From: Dyadobacter bucti
GTDB taxonomy: Bacteria; Bacteroidota; Bacteroidia; Cytophagales; Spirosomataceae
Direction of reading: 5' to 3'
Length of the DNA: 64,000 bases
Assembly (NCBI RefSeq): GCF_005869225.1
Contig: NZ_SWFP01000003.1
Coordinates: 806,001-870,000 of the forward strand
The translations under genes and the position numbers were made by a program. Under the pieces are notes generated by a model that saw only the letters and a program-made list of their open reading frames with translations, was not told where the DNA came from and did no database searches. Shown here in pieces: positions 61,109-64,000 of the stretch. The stretch's first letter is position 1. Every line of letters begins with the position of its first letter.

Positions 61109-62887
61109 TTATCGGTTCATTGAAATCAGAAATTCTTCATTATTTCGGGTGCCCTTCATGTGTTCCAAAAGGAAATCCATGGATTCCATTGCGTTCATGT
61201 CCGACATGTGCTTGCGAAGTATCCATACCTTTTTAAGGGTTTCTTTATCGAGCAGCAGGTCTTCACGACGTGTACCTGATGCCATTACATCGATGGCAGG
61301 GAATACGCGTTTATTGGAAAGCTTTCTGTCGAGTTGTAATTCCATGTTGCCGGTACCTTTGAATTCCTCAAAGATTACCTCGTCCATTTTGGAACCTGTA
61401 TCGATCAGTGCAGTGGCTATGATAGTAAGAGAACCGCCATGTTCAACATTTCTGGCTGCTCCGAAGAAGCGTTTTGGTTTGTGCAATGCATTCGCGTCCA
61501 CACCACCGGAAAGGATCTTACCGGAAGACGGAACTACTGTATTGTAAGCACGGGCAAGACGGGTGATAGAATCGAGAAGTATAACTACATCATGGCCGCA
61601 TTCCACCATTCTTTTTGCCTTTTCAAGAACGATACTGGCAACTTTTACGTGACGGTCGGCCTGTTCATCAAAGGTTGAGGCAATTACTTCTGCGCGAACG
61701 CTGCGTTGCATATCGGTAACTTCCTCCGGACGTTCGTCTATCAAAAGGATCAGAAGGAAAACTTCCGGGTGATTTCTGGTGATCGCATTTGCAATTTCTT
61801 TAAGCAAAACAGTCTTACCAGTTTTCGGCTGTGCAACGATCATCCCACGCTGACCTTTTCCGATCGGAGCAAAAAGATCCAGAATCCTGGTTGAATACTG
61901 ATCCGGCCGCGAGCTTAGTCTAAGACATTCATCCGGGAAAAGCGGTGTGAGATATTCAAAAGGGATACGGTCACGAATTTCCTCAGTGGTTTTTCCATTA
62001 ACCGTTTCAACTCTTAGCAGCGCAAAATATTTCTCGCCTTCTTTGGGAGGGCGTATCTGGCCCCTAACCGTATCACCGGTTTTCAGGCCGAAAAGTTTTA
62101 TCTGGGAAGGAGATACATAAATATCATCCGGGCTAGCTAGATAATTGTAGTCAGCGGAACGCAGGAATCCGTAACCGCCGTCCTGCATAATTTCAAGAAC
62201 CCCCTCGTTGATGATCAGTCCATCAAATTCCCTCACGTAATTGTTGTAATTACGTTTGATCTTCGAGGAAGGATCTTCACGTTGAGAACTAGGCTGTTGC
62301 GGACGTTCTGGGTTATCGTTACTCTGACGTGAAGGTTTTTCTTCTTTAACGGCAGGAGAAATGTCTGAAACTGTTTCAGTTGTTTTATCCTGAATTTCTT
62401 CGGCAGGTTGGTTTTCAACAGGCTCCGCCGGAATAATAACCTCTTCTTTCCCCAGATCATTTAGCGTGTCGCTATCGGAATCATCGACATCCAGGTTGTC
62501 ACTTTCTGAATCAATTTCAGCGACAATTTCGGAGTTTTTATATGAATTTTCGACACGTTGCGATTCACTTCTGGATGGAAGATCGAACAAAGGCGCAGCA
62601 GATGCAACGGGTGCCGGTATATCTTTCTTGCCTTTTGAAGGCGGGCGGTTGCCTATTTGTTTAGCAGAGACAGGCGTGGCTTCAACCGGCCTGCGGACTC
62701 TTTTTTTCTTCGGTTCTTCTGTACCGTTTACAGGTGATTCTGTATTTTGTACAGTTTCTTGGTGGGTCAGAATTCTGTTAATCAATTCTTTCTTAGGGAG
62801 TTTGGCATAATCGGGTACGCCAAGGCCGCCTGCTATTTCTTTTAGCTCTGATAGAAGCTTAATGTTCAATTCATCAATTGTAGGCAT
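61109..62887 (-). CDS. rho: Transcription termination factor Rho
   Basis: A 592-aa hexameric RNA helicase, longer than E. coli Rho (419). N-terminal Rho_N/SAP helix ([21 protein letters not shown]), then about 150 residues of acidic, low-complexity linker. The cold-shock RNA-binding domain ([16 protein letters not shown]) is followed by Walker [14 protein letters not shown], Walker [17 protein letters not shown], and Q/R loops. The long insert is a known trait of Bacteroidota Rho. Monocistronic with its own terminator. Confidence 0.97.
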   Translation of the reverse strand: MPTIDELNIKLLSELKEIAGGLGVPDYAKLPKKELINRILTHQETVQNTESPVNGTEEPKKKRVRRPVEATPVSAKQIGNRPPSKGKKDIPAPVASAAPLFDLPSRSESQRVENSYKNSEIVAEIDSESDNLDVDDSDSDTLNDLGKEEVIIPAEPVENQPAEEIQDKTTETVSDISPAVKEEKPSRQSNDNPERPQQPSSQREDPSSKIKRNYNNYVREFDGLIINEGVLEIMQDGGYGFLRSADYNYLASPDDIYVSPSQIKLFGLKTGDTVRGQIRPPKEGEKYFALLRVETVNGKTTEEIRDRIPFEYLTPLFPDECLRLSSRPDQYSTRILDLFAPIGKGQRGMIVAQPKTGKTVLLKEIANAITRNHPEVFLLILLIDERPEEVTDMQRSVRAEVIASTFDEQADRHVKVASIVLEKAKRMVECGHDVVILLDSITRLARAYNTVVPSSGKILSGGVDANALHKPKRFFGAARNVEHGGSLTIIATALIDTGSKMDEVIFEEFKGTGNMELQLDRKLSNKRVFPAIDVMASGTRREDLLLDKETLKKVWILRKHMSDMNAMESMDFLLEHMKGTRNNEEFLISMNR

Positions 62888-63400
62888 ATAGAAAAAGGAA
62901 AGTAAAGTAACACTTTACCAAATGGAAATTATGTTTTTGAGAATTTAATTGGGTAAGTCCGAGAAGTATGTCCCGCGGTCACGTGATGGTCATTGATGTC
63001 AGAATAAATATTTCTGTAAAAGTCTATGTGACGACTTTACAAACTGGAAAACTCGCTGAATTAAAAGTGAAAAGTTTGTAAATTTTAATACTGATAGAAG
63101 TACGGACAATAAATCTGCAAGATTTTTTAAACCTCGATAACGTTGAGAGTTATCGCGAGATGGAATTTGGATTTATAAGTCGATACCGGACTTAGTGAAA
63201 CGAAGGTAAACATAGAAATTTTTATTTCCAAATGTTTCGTCACAAAAGTGGCTAATTCAGCATTTAAGCGGTCATACCCGGCTTAAAGTGCCCGTTTTGA
63301 ACGTTGAATTTTTATCTGTTAATGAATAATTTACAGGGCTGTCATCGTGTTTGTGTCCGCACTAGTTTTTATGGACATAAAGTAAGACTTTTGTAGCATT
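62888..63400. other. 513-base intergenic region between rho and coaX
   Basis: Divergent leader regions. No open frame of note. A 7-bp perfect hairpin CGATAAC-GTTGAGA-GTTATCG lies at 63135-63155 and may belong to the rho leader. No consensus promoter was found. Otherwise AT-rich and featureless. Confidence 0.45.
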
Positions 63401-64000
63401 ATGAACGTTGTTGTTGATTCAGGGAATACATTTTCGAAGGTTGGATGGTTCCAAGGAGAAAAACTTATACGCTATACGAAGGGGCTTGGTTTTGAAGAAC
63501 TCGTACAGGCTATACGTGCCGATGTCCCGCAGAATGTATTCTTTTCATCCGTTGGAATGGATTCTCAGGAATTTAAAAATGCGCTGGATCTGCCAGTCAA
63601 TGTCTGGAATTTATCGCCGGATACGCGACTCCCGATTCATAAAAATTACGATACTCCCGATACACTTGGCGCAGACCGAATTGCTGCATCAGTAGGTGCT
63701 AATTTTCTATATCCCGGTGAAGATGTGGTAGTTGTGGACATGGGCACGTGTATCACATATGACCTGATCGACAGCTCGGCGACTTTTCAGGGCGGACTTA
63801 TTTCTCCGGGGGTAAGAATGCGATTCAAAGCGATGCACTCCTTCACTAAAAGGCTTCCCATGGTTGACCCGGAAAAAGATCCTGTTTTGGTAGGCAAAAG
63901 TACGCGGCAAGCCATGCAAAGCGGAGTCATGAACGGCGTGTTGGCGGAGATGGAAGGAATAATTGAAAAGTACCGGCACAAATCGCCCGATTTGCGCGTA
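63401..64000 (+). CDS. coaX: Type III pantothenate kinase (partial)
   Basis: The first 200 codons of a gene that runs off the right edge, starting at ATG 63401. Phosphorylates pantothenate, the first step of CoA synthesis. Phosphate motif VVVDSGNTFSKVG with Asp6, middle motif DTLGADRIAASVGAN and adenosine motif VVVDMGTCITYDLI, followed by the dimer helix GGLISPGVRMRFKAMHSFT. These are the three type III PanK signatures. The usual length is about 245-260 aa, so about 50 codons are missing. Confidence 0.94.
   Translation, partial: MNVVVDSGNTFSKVGWFQGEKLIRYTKGLGFEELVQAIRADVPQNVFFSSVGMDSQEFKNALDLPVNVWNLSPDTRLPIHKNYDTPDTLGADRIAASVGANFLYPGEDVVVVDMGTCITYDLIDSSATFQGGLISPGVRMRFKAMHSFTKRLPMVDPEKDPVLVGKSTRQAMQSGVMNGVLAEMEGIIEKYRHKSPDLRV

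Overview
The window is about 64 kb of a bacterial chromosome that looks like Bacteroidota, order Cytophagales, probably close to Dyadobacter/Spirosoma. The genus is inferred from gene content. The supporting signs are a SusC/SusD pair followed by an ASPIC/VCBS lipoprotein, CarboxypepD_reg plus OMP-barrel TonB receptors, LytS/LytTR signalling, a Rho with a long acidic insert, and several promoters of the Bacteroidota form TTTG-N19-TAnnTTTG. Shine-Dalgarno sites are mostly absent.

Layout. At 0-6.2 kb are the start of a TonB receptor and an RND efflux operon (adaptor, pump, TolC). At 6.2-8 kb are menaquinone genes (isochorismate synthase, MenI-like thioesterase). At 8-16 kb come a histidine phosphatase, a LytS/LytTR pair, a DUF3298 lipoprotein, radC, a TPR protein, a zinc-ribbon protein and a Nif3-like protein. 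At 16.0-16.8 kb is a tandem array of six tRNA-Asp(GTC) units; four carry two 14-nt insertions each. At 16.8-25 kb is a SusC/SusD/VCBS nutrient-uptake operon whose susD has a one-base frameshift. At 25-31 kb are orphan genes, a cupredoxin/dehydrogenase-like fusion, and a tRNA-shaped RNA on the minus strand at 30.7-30.9 kb. At 31-34 kb are Lrp and PadR regulators, a TonB protein with an extra N-terminal domain, a DnaQ-like exonuclease and tRNA-Ala. At 34-43 kb are KtrAB potassium uptake, a secreted barrel protein, the oxidative pentose-phosphate operon gnd-zwf-pgl and an SPFH protein. At 43.5-46.5 kb is a GntR-controlled ABC operon with a 33-residue peptide gene. At 46.5-49.8 kb is a cysteine desulfurase-xdhC-mocA operon preceded by a structured leader ending in a terminator. 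At 50-61 kb are a peroxiredoxin, a DUF6962-like membrane protein, a TonB receptor, a four-helix-bundle sensor-like protein, htpG, an ArsR/old-yellow-enzyme pair and a three-gene OmpA/HhH envelope cluster. At 61-64 kb are rho and the start of coaX.

Most of the window is ordinary core genome. The unexplained parts are RNA-level: (1) the tRNA-Asp array, where insertions in the anticodon loop and the T stem always occur together and can pair with each other; (2) the minus-strand tRNA-like RNA with a class II body, a GTC anticodon loop and roughly 90 extra nucleotides; (3) the structured minus-strand RNA upstream of the desulfurase operon, whose helices are complete only on the minus strand through G-U pairs. 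No insertion sequence, prophage, integrase or CRISPR array was seen.
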